Source: Phlebopus portentosus (taxonomy: Eukaryota; Basidiomycota; Agaricomycetes; Boletales; Boletinellaceae). Taken from it: a stretch of 64,000 nucleotides of DNA. Positions 22,466 through 33,400 of this stretch are shown in pieces (position 1 is the stretch's first letter; every line of letters begins with the position of its first letter). The DNA is taken from the NCBI GenBank assembly GCA_037892935.1, contig JAYXKI010000007.1, forward strand, positions 1,674,001 through 1,738,000, read 5' to 3'. The translations under genes were made by a program, and so were the position numbers. A model generated the notes under the pieces. The model searched no databases, was not told where the DNA came from, and saw only the letters and a list, made by a program, of their open reading frames with translations.

Positions 22466-22531
22466 GATGCGTACGCATCCGTCCAAACTGTCACATGACA
22501 CGGTACCCTAATGGATGGATGTGTACGCATC
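22466..22531. repeat. Paired palindromic repeat (GATGCGTACGCATC ... GATGTGTACGCATC)
   Basis: Two 14-nt palindromes at 22466-22479 and 22518-22531 flank a core containing GTCACATGACACGGTACCC. A similar pair occurs at 24186-24250 and a related single motif within the insertion at 49468-49554. The core also aligns with a diverged sequence at about 19467-19500. It looks like a short dispersed repeat family. Confidence 0.6.
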
Positions 22532-22612
22532 CCCTCGACTGATCACATGAAATTTGCCCTGCTGCTGCCGTGCGGGGGTGGATAAAAATTAGGGAAAATA
22601 TAGAGAAGCTAT

Positions 22613-22648
22613 AACAACAACAACAGCAGCAGCAGCAGCAGCAACAGT
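22613..22648. repeat. CAA/CAG microsatellite
   Basis: A run of CAACAACAACAGCAGCAGCA type triplets just downstream of the kinase stop codon. Confidence 0.85.
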
Positions 22649-22694
22649 AACTGCTACAGAGCTTTTGCTAACAATGAGCAAGCAAGCAGGCAGC

Positions 22695-23765
22695 TTATTT
22701 GAAACATGTAAAGGACCAGCCTGGTTTCACGGCTAGATAAGGATGCTGGCGTAGCTCAGATGCAGTTGGTTGCCCATCTGGGCTGATGGAAAGGCAGCGC
22801 CTTCTAAAGTCATCCCCATCAGGCCCAGGAACTGCATCCAGTGGGATACAGGGGGGCTCTGGCTTTTTTCCTCCTAACTAGAGACAACCGCAGCAAGTTA
22901 GTTAGCATGAAACAATGCCATTTCAGCACTGCTTACCACGAGAATAATATTAGCCACCTCTCTGCCCTCCCAGGGTCGATGACCAGTCCACATCTCAGAC
23001 ACTACACAACCCAAGCTCCAGATGTCTACTTTCGCGCTGTATCCAAATGTTGCTCGTAGCACCTCCGGCGCTATGTAGATTAATGTGCCTTGGAGGGGAG
23101 AGTGCATTTTGTTCATGTAAACGTCGTCAGTGCGCTTTGAAGTGCTGAAATCTGCAATTTTACAGACCCCATAAGGACCGACAAGTATGTTGTCGCTCTT
23201 CAAGTCCTGCATATATGCTCAGTAAATGTGGTGTTACAAAACAATAAACCAGCTTACTCTGTGGATTATGCCTTTGGAGTGACAGTAGCCAATTCCTTCA
23301 AGAACTTGACCCGTGAACGACCGACAAACTTGGTCTTCGAACCTGCCATGCTCCCTTAAGCAGGCCCTGATAGATCTATTCGAGACATATTCCATGAACC
23401 TGGAAAACACCCCTTAAGTGCCTGGTAAAGGTGTGCAAGAGGCACTCACATCATTTCAGAGCCATCCCCGCCTTCAAATCCCAAGTACTGCACAATATTG
23501 GGGTGGCTGAGGCTCCCTAGAATCTCACTTTCATTCCTTAACATATCGGAGGCCACCTTGCCTCGTATCTTATCGTCCTGGTCAATAACTTGCTTTACTG
23601 CGATTAAATCGCCAGTCGAGCGGTTCAATGCGCGGTATACGGCCCCAAACAACCCTTTACCAATGCACTTGCATAACAGATAGTTGATATTGGCTATGGG
23701 TGGGCCATTACATTACGAAGGCAATTCACCATTCATTACTTACACTCAGATGCAGGGCCTGCCAT
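22695..23765 (-). CDS. Serine/threonine protein kinase, MAP3K/STE11-like, five exons
   Basis: Exons 23744-23765, 23450-23693, 23258-23399, 22937-23206 and 22695-22877 join with consensus GT-AG sites to 861 nt, an exact 286-codon frame plus TAA. The protein is almost only a kinase domain: P-loop GKGLFGAV (residues 19-26), ATP-binding Lys41 in IAVK, helix-C Glu near residue 62, catalytic loop HRDLKSDN (135-142), IAPE, and an alpha-F segment VDIWSLGCVVSEMWTG. Sequence style (HPNIVQYLG, SKRTDD, TGHRPWEG) points to the MAP3K group. The DFG motif reads DFS (155-157), with the metal-binding Asp kept. MAP3Ks usually have long regulatory N-termini; here only 18 residues precede the P-loop, so this may be a stand-alone duplicate of a catalytic domain. 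It is the one gene in the window with no lesion. Confidence 0.85.
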
Positions 23766-24185
23766 TTATTCGTGCTGGAAGTGATCACAGATGGTATAGA
23801 AGGGAGTGTCGAAGATAGTGGGGATGGGAGTGAAGGGCGTGTGATTAAAACAGAGGGCAGATAGGGGGTGAAGTGCAAATATGCCTTCGCACCATCACAT
23901 TTTGATGTTTACCACTCACAAAAGAAATAGATGCTTAGATACATGGATGTAGGAGGCTATCTCTAACGAAAAAATTCAATTTCAAGGGGTGCTAGAGCCC
24001 TCACTATACAGAAACAAGGCACTTGCAACTGGCAGGAGTCCTCCCCAAACCCAGATTTATAATTTTATGAGAATGTGTACGTACCCATTAAACGGCTGTA
24101 CAGATATATATGGGCATTAAGCAAAAATTCTTCACAGATGATCAAAGAACGTGATGCACATCACCACCTTGTATAGCTTTGGCCA
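23766..24185. other. Upstream region of the kinase gene
   Basis: No coding region is seen. It presumably contains the kinase promoter, but no specific element is evident. Confidence 0.4.
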
Positions 24186-24250
24186 GATGTGTATGCATCT
24201 GCAGCTTTTTGTCACGTAACTTGACTCAGCTGTTGCGATGCGTACACATC
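24186..24250. repeat. Second paired palindromic repeat
   Basis: GATGTGTATGCATC (24186-24199) and GATGCGTACACATC (24237-24250) flank a core with GTCACGTAACTTGAC. The spacing of 51 bp matches the 52 bp of the pair at 22466-22531. Confidence 0.6.
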
Positions 24251-24468
24251 TTGGCCTGAGATGGCTTCCGGGATGCAGCTGCACTCCTATAACACATCAA
24301 ACCGCATAAATTTTATGATGTATTATATCTGCAATAAATTTCCGAGCCTCAGATACCCTTTTAGACATTTTAAATATCTTTTCTGTGTATTTCACGTGCT
24401 TATATTTATAATTTTCTTAGTCTGCATATATAATCGAATATGTATAGACATTTAAAATATCCCTATTA

Positions 24469-25009
24469 CACCCGTTTGCGTTAGTAATGGTGCTCTGGAT
24501 TTTTTTTTGAATGAGGAGAATTTGTTTTCAAAAGTGGATGGGAAAATGGACTTCGCTGTTACAATCCACATCTGACATGCCTTCCACCTTTCCTCTGGCA
24601 CTACCCATTTTGTCTTGAGCTCAATTTTCAACCAAATTGCTCAGAACAAGCTTGTAAATTAATCATTGACTGCCTACTGCCTGTCAAAATTTGAAAGAAA
24701 AGATTTGATTTGTAGAATAAAATTGAATACCTTCTAATCTTGAGGTAGTAGTGGGTAGGAAGGCACCTAAGGGGACCTGCATTGAATATCGCCATTGAGA
24801 AAAACTGTGATTTTCTCAATCTATGAGTAATACATGTAAACCAAGTTTCAGTAAAGAAGAGTCGTAACTGATGATTTTGTGATGCTATTGACCCTCAAAT
24901 CCAACCAAATTTTCCACTGAGTCCAGTCATCACGTGTTATATTTTGTCTTTACTTCATTCAAAAAAAAAAAAAAACACCTGGGAGTGCCATTGCTAACGC
25001 AAACAGCTG
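24469..25009. mobile_element. Tc1/mariner-like miniature element, 541 bp
   Basis: The termini read CACCCGTTTGCGTTAGTAAT at the left and CAGCTGTTTGCGTTAGCAAT inward from the right. The inverted repeat extends about 28 bp and is flanked by TA at 24467-24468 and 25010-25011. There is no coding region inside. Confidence 0.75.
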
Positions 25010-25125
25010 TAATAACATAGGGAAAGTATAAACTCGACTGGCCCACCATGTGACTGATAGCTCTGATGAACCCTGAGCTAACTTTATTTGGAAGGACCCT
25101 GTGGCAAAAATCTTCGAGGAGATAT

Positions 25126-25545
25126 CACAGCGGGCAAACTGTTATTTAGGCCTGGAATAAATTCATAACTAAATGACAAATGAAATTTGAAATAACAAAA
25201 GGGATTAAATTATAAGTAAAGTCATGTGAGAAATGCATAAAGAAATTTGAAATCTCATAAAGGAAAAGATGCTTGCATTTCTTCATGTGCGACACTCACA
25301 TTGACCACAAAAGTTATTTCTTCCTTGACAAGATTACAAAAGAAACTTCAAATGTCTTCCTTGGGATAATATAAAATGTCGCACATGAAGAAATGCAAGC
25401 ATCTTTTCCTTTATGAGATTTCAAATTTCTTTATGCATTTCTCACATGACTTTACTTATAATTTAATCCCTTTTGTTATTTCAAATTTCATTTGTCATTT
25501 AGTTATTAATTTATTCCAGGTCTAAATAACAGTTTGCCCACTGTG
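25126..25545. mobile_element. Fold-back element, 420 bp with about 169-bp arms
   Basis: Arms 25126-25294 and 25377-25545 are nearly perfect inverted copies, with ends CACAG(C/T)GGGCAAACTGTTATTTA. The central loop is about 82 bp. No clear target duplication is seen. The ends resemble the 128-bp element at 19750. Confidence 0.8.
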
Positions 25546-25633
25546 CATGACTGGCCCAGGAAGTTTTACATTTCTCCTCTCACAAAGAGGTTGAGTTGAC
25601 TTGTACAGGCTCTCCTTAGATATTAGAAGCTTG

Positions 25634-26369
25634 TATGTATTGTCACTCATGACTTCTGTGATTTTTGTCACACAGAACACCTCATAATATAAAAATCACC
25701 ATATCTCACTCAATTCTTGACCGTTTTGCATGATCTAAGTTGCTTAATTCATAGTTTTAAGATCGGTTTCAAACCTCAACAATTATAAATAGAAATGAGC
25801 AAATAATGAGTGGGATATGTCGCAAAAGGCCGATTTTAGACACATCTTTCATGTGCAGTTTTTCCTGCCCTCATCCCTGCTTCTACAGTCCTACAGGCAA
25901 GTCCAAAATGATATAATTATTTTATTGTAAATTTACAGACTGACTCTGAGCTCTATTCTGTGTTGTATCTGCTGGTTTGATACATGTCTGAGCTGAGCTC
26001 AAACCTACCTTTTCTCAAGGGCCTCCAGACCTCAAAATAAATTCATTCTTAGGCAATCTAATGTCTGTAAATTCATATTATGCTAATAGCACCACTCTGG
26101 TGCAGTCTAGGTTGTTGTAGCACCCAGTCTGAGGGCAAGAAAAAATGCACATGAAGGAAGTGTCTAAAATCGGCCTTTTACTACATATCTCACTCATTAT
26201 TTGCTCATTTCTCTTCATCCATGTTGGAGTTTGAAGAGGATCTTAAAACTATGGATTTAGCAACTTAGATCATGCAAAAAGGTCAGAAATTGAGTGAGAT
26301 ATGGTGATTTTTATATTATGAGGTGTTTTGTGTGACAAAAATCACAGAAGTCGTGAGTGACAATACATA
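25634..26369. mobile_element. Fold-back element, 736 bp with about 239-bp arms
   Basis: Arms 25634-25872 and 26131-26369 are inverted copies with scattered substitutions. The ends read TATGTATTGTCACTCATGAC and the complement of TATGTATTGTCACTCACGAC. The 258-bp loop has no open frame. The arms are more diverged than those of the neighbouring 420-bp element, so this is probably the older insertion. Confidence 0.75.
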
Positions 26370-26797
26370 TGAAAAAGGCAGTAAGGCCAGTAGATAGCTC
26401 TTCCACCCCCAGACAGATTTACTATATGAAGGTATGATAAATACTTAGTACATTATGTCATTGTATTACAAATAAGCTCATTTATATAATATTTTTGTAT
26501 TTATAAGCAGCAAAAATCTTGTTAAAAATTTTCAGCTTGCTCTAGAATTCACAGGAGTAAGTTTGCTAAGTTTAACTTTTTCCTAAAATAGGAAGCTCAT
26601 TTTACTTTATTTTTAGAAATTATAATGATCAAATTGTAGTTATAGGTGCCCTTTACACATCTTTGCACCCAGAATTTGCATTTGAAATGTTGTATTTTCT
26701 TTATTTCTGTAGATGTTGTGTGGGAGGGTTATTGACCAAAAGGTATAAGGTGTGGCACATCACTGTTGGTCGAGTTTATACTTTCCCTACCTTTTAT

Positions 26798-27490
26798 ATA
26801 ACTAATCTCTATTACTATCTGGATACTAATATAAATAACTTACTACTATGAATAGCTATATCTTTTTTTGAACTATGGACTATAACTATTTATTAGAATT
26901 TATATAGAGATATCAAGCTATATTACATCATTGATTATTATTCATGTTTATGTACTATATGTTACTGTAAGATACTATCTATATGCATCTATATATTTCT
27001 ATATATTACTAGCCATATATTGACTATGTATAACTAACCTCTATTACTATCTAGATACTAATATAGATAGCTCACTGCTATGAACAACGATACACTTCTT
27101 TGAACTATAGACTATAACTATTTATCAGAATTTATATAGAGATATCAAGCTATATTACATCATTGATTATTATTCATGTTTATGTACTATATGTTACTGT
27201 AAGATACTATCTATATGCATCTATATATTTCTATATATTACTAGCCATATATTGACTATGTATAACTAACCTCTATTACTATCTAGATACTAATATAGAT
27301 AGCTCACTGCTATGAACAACTATACACTTCTTTGAACTATAGACTATAACTATTTATCAGAATTTATACAGAGATATCAAACTATATGATACTATTATTT
27401 GCTATTCATACCTATGCATTATATGTTACTATAGGATACCATCTATATGTATCTATATATTACTATACATTATTATAGTACACTATGTAC
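26798..27490. repeat. Three tandem copies of a 232-bp AT-rich unit
   Basis: Units start at 26798, 27030 and 27262 (ATAACTAATCTCTATTACTA and variants), a period of 232 bp. Units 1 and 2 are close; the last half of unit 3 diverges. The unit is very AT-rich and non-coding. Origin unknown. Confidence 0.85.
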
Positions 27491-27520
27491 TACTATAAAC
27501 TACTATGGTGTTATAACTCA

Positions 27521-28392
27521 CTATCTATTAATAACCCAAATGGACTGATTTTCTGATGTAGCTTCCTTCTGATTCTTATTCTCATGCTGTCTCTTGTTTG
27601 CCTTTTGTGGGGAAGATGATTGTTGTGCTATATCGGGTGCGTGTATTGAGTCAGCGAGTGTTCGTTCATGTGACTCTCCTTGTACTTGTGTTTCCAACGT
27701 GGCAATCTGCTTGATTATCATCTGCATGTTTGCATTGACCGACGCTGCAAGGCTCTCAACTGCTTGTTGAATGCCTGTGGTCTCTGGCTGATGATAATAT
27801 GTTTTCAGCATCCGATACGTCGCGGGGGTATGTGCATCGCACCATTGTGGTGAAATGCCACCATATACGTTTTGTACGCCCGTTTCGAACTCGTATCTCA
27901 ATCAAGTGACGTTGAACATATCGTCCTTCATGTCAGGGTCAGATTTCTGCTCGATATTGTCTATCAAGGTAAAGATCATTCCTGCGACACCTCTAAGCAC
28001 GCGTGCTTTGTTGTAGAGGTTATCAAATCCTGATGGAGTATCTGGGATCGTGGGGGAGGGTGATTTGTCACGAGGGGGGGAAACACGCCCCATCAACATG
28101 TCAATGCAATGTGTAAGTGTTGTATTCCATTCATCGTGGAACGCTTTATTAACGGGCTTCGCCTCATCTGCAGTGTACGGTGCGAGAGTATCCATCGCAT
28201 CTATATTGTCCATCTCTTCCACCCAGTTCGCGCATTGGCACAGTACTGAAGTGGAATGAGAACGCGCTTTGCATTTTTCAGCTTGCACGTCAGATAATCT
28301 GGCGGTGCTCGCTGTCTGTTCAACACGGAAGATGGGTTTCTTGTCTGGGAGAGTAGGCGGCGGTGGTGGCAGCATCAGGGTTGCACCCAGAC
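27521..28392 (-). pseudogene. Unrecognised gene fragment cut by copia copy C0
   Basis: One minus-strand frame continues from the junction with copia DNA at 28392 to the stop at 27521, broken by a single TGA at 27902-27904. It includes a Pro-rich segment near the junction, a helical region and a Gln/Lys/Asn-rich tail. The 5' end is missing because copia sequence starts at 28393. No family is recognised; the low-complexity tail suggests a nuclear or transposon-encoded protein. Confidence 0.4.
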
Positions 28393-29051
28393 GCAGGGTT
28401 GAGCTAGCACTGCACAAGATCAGAAGCACTTGTTCTAGCACCCTCAAACTTGAGGAGTTTGAGAATGAGCTTGCATGTGCATGTCTGATTCGTGCTCTTC
28501 CTGAGGACTATGCTTCCTTTCGCTCTGCAGTGCTCCTTATGAAGGAATTCAAGTGGAATAACCTTAAGGAGGCATTTGCCCAAGAGCAGCAGAACCGTCA
28601 AGAGCGCATTCAGCTTCAGCCCCAGGCCATGTTCACATCCACTAGTAGTGCTGTAAAGCCTATCTCCTCTCAAGGTGTCACTTGCACCTTCTGTGGTATT
28701 CCTAAGCACATAGAGGAGAACTGCTATATGAAGCAGGCAGCTTCTAAGGATGCACATGTCAGGGCTAAGAAGAACAGGGAAGAGAAGAGGAGGAAGGGCA
28801 GAAAGGGCCAGAAGGCCCATGTTGCTCAACAAGATGAATCTGCTGAATTTGCTGGCAATGCAAGTGCTCTTGACTACACCAATCTCCATTCACCTCTTAT
28901 CCCAGATGCAGGAACTGACTGGATTGCTGACACAGGTGCCACTTGCCACATGACTCCACATTGTCATTGGTTCACCAAATACTCAACAAATCACACCCCT
29001 ATTCGTTTAGCCAACAACCAAGTTATTTATTCAGTTGGCATTGGCACAGTG
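28393..29051 (+). pseudogene. Copia copy C0, segment 1 (gag C-terminal part and start of protease)
   Basis: Similarity to the other copies begins at GCAGGGTTGAGC (28393), in mid-gag. It runs through the zinc knuckle CTFCGIPKHIEENC and the protease DTGAT to CAGTG at 29047-29051, where element A is inserted. The rest of gag and the 5' LTR are missing, so C0 was truncated at this junction. The same copy continues at 35311, 43403 and 49830. Confidence 0.85.
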
Positions 29052-29303
29052 TGTTAGAAGTGTGATTCTGACACTCTTAGTATTTTGTAGTTTATTGTTC
29101 TGTTTATATTCTTCCTTATGTCCGCTTTCTTGATCATGTGATGCTTATGTAATCTCCTGTAAAAGCGGCACAGTCCATTGGTGAGTACTCTACATCAAGT
29201 GTACTCACCACTGGACTCAGGTATGTAATTAGACTGCTAATATACATCAAGTGTACTCACCACTGGACTCAGTGGTCCCTTGCTGGATTTGTGTGATCTA
29301 ACA
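29052..29303 (+). repeat. 5' LTR of element A
   Basis: TGTTAG...CTAACA ends. Inside is a duplicated stretch: TACATCAAGTGTACTCACCA recurs at 29191 and 29243, a 52-bp period. The same arrangement is seen in every family LTR except that of copy F. Confidence 0.95.
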
Positions 29304-29314
29304 GGTTATGAGCC
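29304..29314 (+). promoter_or_regulatory. Primer-binding site, half initiator-Met tRNA
   Basis: GGTTATGAGCC is complementary to the anticodon stem-loop (CAU) of initiator Met tRNA, not to its 3' end. This is the primer type described for Drosophila copia and yeast Ty5. The same 11 bases follow the 5' LTRs of D (43139-43149), E (43730-43740) and F (55103-55113). Confidence 0.8.
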
Positions 29315-30490
29315 TTGTGCTCTAGCTGTCTGCACTGCCGCATTTTTTGAGTTTTTGGGTTTGGAGAGCTGCTGCTGTTGTCAGAGAAGCTTTTGGTGTT
29401 CTGGACTGGCCTTTTGGTGTGTTCCTAGTGTTCCCATCATCCTCTGCACCCTTCTGTGCAGTTTCCACAGTCCCAGAGCCCTCTGCCTTCTTCTTTGGCC
29501 TTTATTAGTGCCAAATCTCTCCAAAACTCCGCCGCTTGATTGCTCCACAACCGTCCAGCCGTTTTTGACGCCCTTTGGCACGTTTACTCGGCTTATATAG
29601 GCCTACTGTCCTGCCGAGTTTCAGCTCGATCCGTTGCGATTTGACACCGCTATAGCCCTATCACTTTTGGCTATTTTCGAAGTTGCATTGCCTATCCCGG
29701 GTGAACCGCTGATCCGTTTCTCACGAAATTTGGCACGTCTATCCGGCCTATTTCCACGTCCCCTGTCGCGAAGTTTCAGCCAAATCGGTCAAGAACGCGC
29801 CGACTTATTGAAGGATCTTTGTTTTGCACCCTATTTTGGCAACTTTCGATTTTCTCGGCAACCGCTGATCCGATCCGGACACCCTTTGGTGTGCATACGG
29901 CTCCCATACCTGTGCATACTTCCACCAAGTTTCAGCCTGAGCGGTCGCGGTTTAACTGCGCTGTGGGCTATTCTTGTGCCGACGGAAATCGTCGATTGCT
30001 GCCGATCCGCTGATCCGATCCGCGTGCTCTTTACACCGTTCGATTCCGCTCGTCGTCCTCTATCTGCGTGCCAATTTGCGCACCGTTCCGCCTATCCGTT
30101 CCCTCTCTGTGCTGCATTTTGTGTCTGGCAGCTCTGGTGTTAATTGGTGTGTGGCTCCATCACTGTTGTTGGATCAGCCTAGCCTACAGACTGTGAAGCT
30201 TGCCTGCCCGGCCTTAGTTCGCTGGTTGTAGTCATTCTTTGAGTGTCTACTTAAGCCTAGAGCCTCTCTCAGTTAGCGGTGCCTGCGGGGTCTTAGCAGA
30301 CCAACAGACCAGCACTGTCTTGCGGCAAATCTGTGTATACTTCAGTGACTGTAGAAGACTGCACTGGTTGGCATTGATCTGTCACCTCCAGGCATAAATT
30401 TGTTAGCGCTCTCTCCCTCATTGCTCTCTTACTGCTTATTTCTTCTAAGCATCATCTGTCCACTCTCATCCACACCTCATTTCAACTATC

Positions 30491-33400
30491 ATGTCTGATC
30501 CTGTCACCTCTGAGACGCTATCCACTATCACCAAGCTCAATGACAGCAATTACTCTGTCTGGAAGCATGATATGCGTGCTGCACTTCAAGTCAAGAAGTT
30601 GTGGCGCCTGACCTCTGGTCAGGAAGCTAAGCCTAGTGCTCCAGCAGAGGCTGTCCAGCTCTGGGAAGAGAAGGCTGAGCAAGCTGCAGGCCTGATCTAT
30701 CAGAGAATTGAGCATAGCATGCAGGTTATGGTGCAGGACTACATGGATGATCCAGTCAAGATGTGGACTGAGCTTCAGAAGATCAATGAGCAGGACAACC
30801 CAGCTGCGCGCTTTAATGCCTATGATGAGTTCTTTAACATCACCAAGAAGGAAGATGAGTCCCTCACCAATCTGGTGAGCAGGGTTGAGCTAGCACTGCA
30901 CAAGATCAGAAGCACTCGTTCTAGCACCCTCAAACTTGAGGAGTTTGAGAATGAGCTTGCATGTGCATGTCTGATTCGTGCTCTTCCTGAGGACTATGCT
31001 TCCTTTTGCTCTGCAGTGCTCCTTATGAAGGAATTCAAGTGGAATAACCTTAAGGAGGCATTTGCCCAAGAGCAGCAGAACCGTCAAGAGCGCATTCAGC
31101 TTCAGCCCCAGGCCATGTTCACATCCACTAGTAGTGCTGTAAAGCCTATCTTCTCTCAAGGTGTCACTTGCACCTTCTGTGGTATTCCTAAGCACACAGA
31201 GGAGAACTGCTATATGAAGCAGGCAGCTTCTAAGGATGCACATGTCAGGGCTAAGAAGAACAGGGAAGAGAAGAGGAGGAAGGGCAGGAAGGGCCAGAAG
31301 GCCCATGTTGCTCAACAAGATGAATCTGCTGAATCTGCTGAATTTGCTGGCAATGCAAGTGCTCTTGACTACACCAATCCCCATTCACCTCTTATCCCAG
31401 ATGCAGGAACTGACTGGATTGCTGACACAGGTGCCACTTGCCACATGACTCCACATCGTCATTGGTTCACTAAATACTCAACAAATCACACCCCTATTCG
31501 TTTAGCCAACAACCAAGTTATTTATTCAGTTGGCATTGGCACAGTGCGCTTTCAGCCTGTAGTTGGTGGCAAACCTGGACAGTTACTTGAATTTGAGCGT
31601 GTACTTCATGTTCCTGATCTCAGAAACAATCTCCTCTCAGTCCTGTATTTGACTCGTTCCAAATCATATGTTGTCACCATTCACTATAACAAGATGCTTT
31701 TCAATCGTCATGGAACAGTTCTTTTCACTGCAAACATCACCTCTTACAATGCAGCAACTCTCAATGGCCATATTGTCCCTACCATTGCTTATGCTGCATT
31801 CACCAGCACCTGTCCACTTGACACTACACTTTGGCACAGGCGCTTTGCACATCTCAATCATGGTGATGTAAACAGGTTGATGACTGAGGAGCTAGTCAAG
31901 GGAATGGTTGTCAAATCCAAGAGCACTCCAGATCCTATCTGTGAACCTTGCATTGCTGGCAAGCAGCACAGGTCTAATGTCTCCAAACTTGCATCTCACA
32001 GAGCTTCTGGTCTCCTCCAATTGGTTCACTCTGATGTTCATGGTCCATTGCCTATTCAATCTAGACATGGCTTTAAATATTGGATCACCTTCATTGATGA
32101 TTACAGCCGCTACTGGGCTGTTCTCCCATTGAAGAAGAAGAGTGATGCATTTGCTGCTTTCAAGCAATTTAAGGCCTATGCAGAGAACCAGTTAGGAGTG
32201 AAGATCAAAGCTACTCGTGATGATAAAGGTGGAGAGTATGTGTCTAAGGAATGGGACCAGTTCTGTATTACTGCAGGCATCCACAGACAGCACACTATTA
32301 GAGATGAACCTCATCAGAATGGTGTTGCAGAGCGTGCTAACAGGACACTTGCAGAGGGCATTACTACTATGCTTAATGAAGCACACCTGCCCTCTAGCTT
32401 CTGGTGGGATGCAGTGGCAGCATTTGTACATGTACACAACCGCTCTCCCACCTCTGCTGTGTCTACCAGTACACCCTATGAGCTCTGGTTCCAGTCAAAG
32501 CCAGATGTCTCTCACTTGCGTGTATTTGGATGCACCTCTTATGTGCTTGTGAAGAAAGATCAACACAAGCAGCTGCAGTCCCACACACAGAAATGTGTGT
32601 TCCTAGGCTATCCCTCTAACTATAAAGGCTGGTTGTTCTGGAATCCACTTATCAGGAAGGAAGTCATTAGTGACTCTGCTCAATTTGATGAGAGAGTCTT
32701 CCCTGGTACATCTAGAAACCCAGTTGACTTGAGGGTGAATATGCCTACACAGACAGAAGACCTGCCAGAACAGGGGGAGTAGAGGATGCTATTGATGTTC
32801 TGCCAGCTCCTCCTCCACCACCTGCTCCTATGCATCCAGCAGATCCTCCTATGCCTACACCTACACCTACACCTAGTCCTCCACCTAATCCATCACCTAG
32901 TCCTCCTTTACACAGTCCCCTACATCATCCTCCTTCACCAGCCACTCATCCACCAAAGCGTGAACACACTACTTCACCACTGCTATCTGAGCAGGCCTCA
33001 AAGAAACAAAGGCCTGCTTCTCCCTGGTGGCCAGATCCAATGTGGAGACCTATTAGACGTCATACCACTGGCTGGTGGGATGTGGACTATGTTGGACAGC
33101 GCCTTCCCAGACGTGTGCCAGGCTCCCCTATTCCACCACAGCACTTCAACTTTAACTCAGCAGAGCCAACTGTATCTGACACTGCACCTGATACTGCTTC
33201 TGATACTGACTCTGCAGCTCAGCCAGATGTTGTAGAGCAGCCAGAGCAGGATGTTGAGATGGACAGTGACTCACCTGATGAACTGGACATCATGTCAGAA
33301 GAGGAGTTGCAAGCTGAAGCACTGATGTTTGCTGGCCTAATGGATTTTGGTGCTAATGCAGGACTAGAGGACATCTATCTGTCTTATGAAGATGCTCTGG

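Larger units (their letters stand above)
25020..26787. mobile_element. Outer TIR element, TA-flanked, interrupted by two fold-back elements
   Basis: GGGAAAGTATAAACTCGAC at 25020-25038 is matched by its inverted copy ending at 26787, with TA at 25018-25019 and 26788-26789. Two palindromic elements (25126-25545 and 25634-26369) lie inside, leaving about 0.6 kb of original sequence without coding capacity. I infer a non-autonomous mariner-like element that served as a landing site. Confidence 0.6.

Noticed and set aside
22111..22542. 143-codon plus-strand frame as a gene
   Set aside because: It runs across the right terminal repeat of a mariner-like element and into the palindromic repeat pair; composition is not coding.
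27521..28447. A single host gene continuing through 28447
   Set aside because: From 28393 the sequence is copia gag in the opposite orientation, so codons beyond that point are an antisense extension.
29304..30490. Several open frames in the copia leader (also in D, E and F) as small genes
   Set aside because: They lie between LTR and gag, occur in all strands and frames, and decay without preserving any one reading frame between copies.
32774..32782. Programmed frameshift at the G run between integrase and RT of element A
   Set aside because: Element E has one more G and keeps a single open gag-pol frame through this site, so A simply lost a base.
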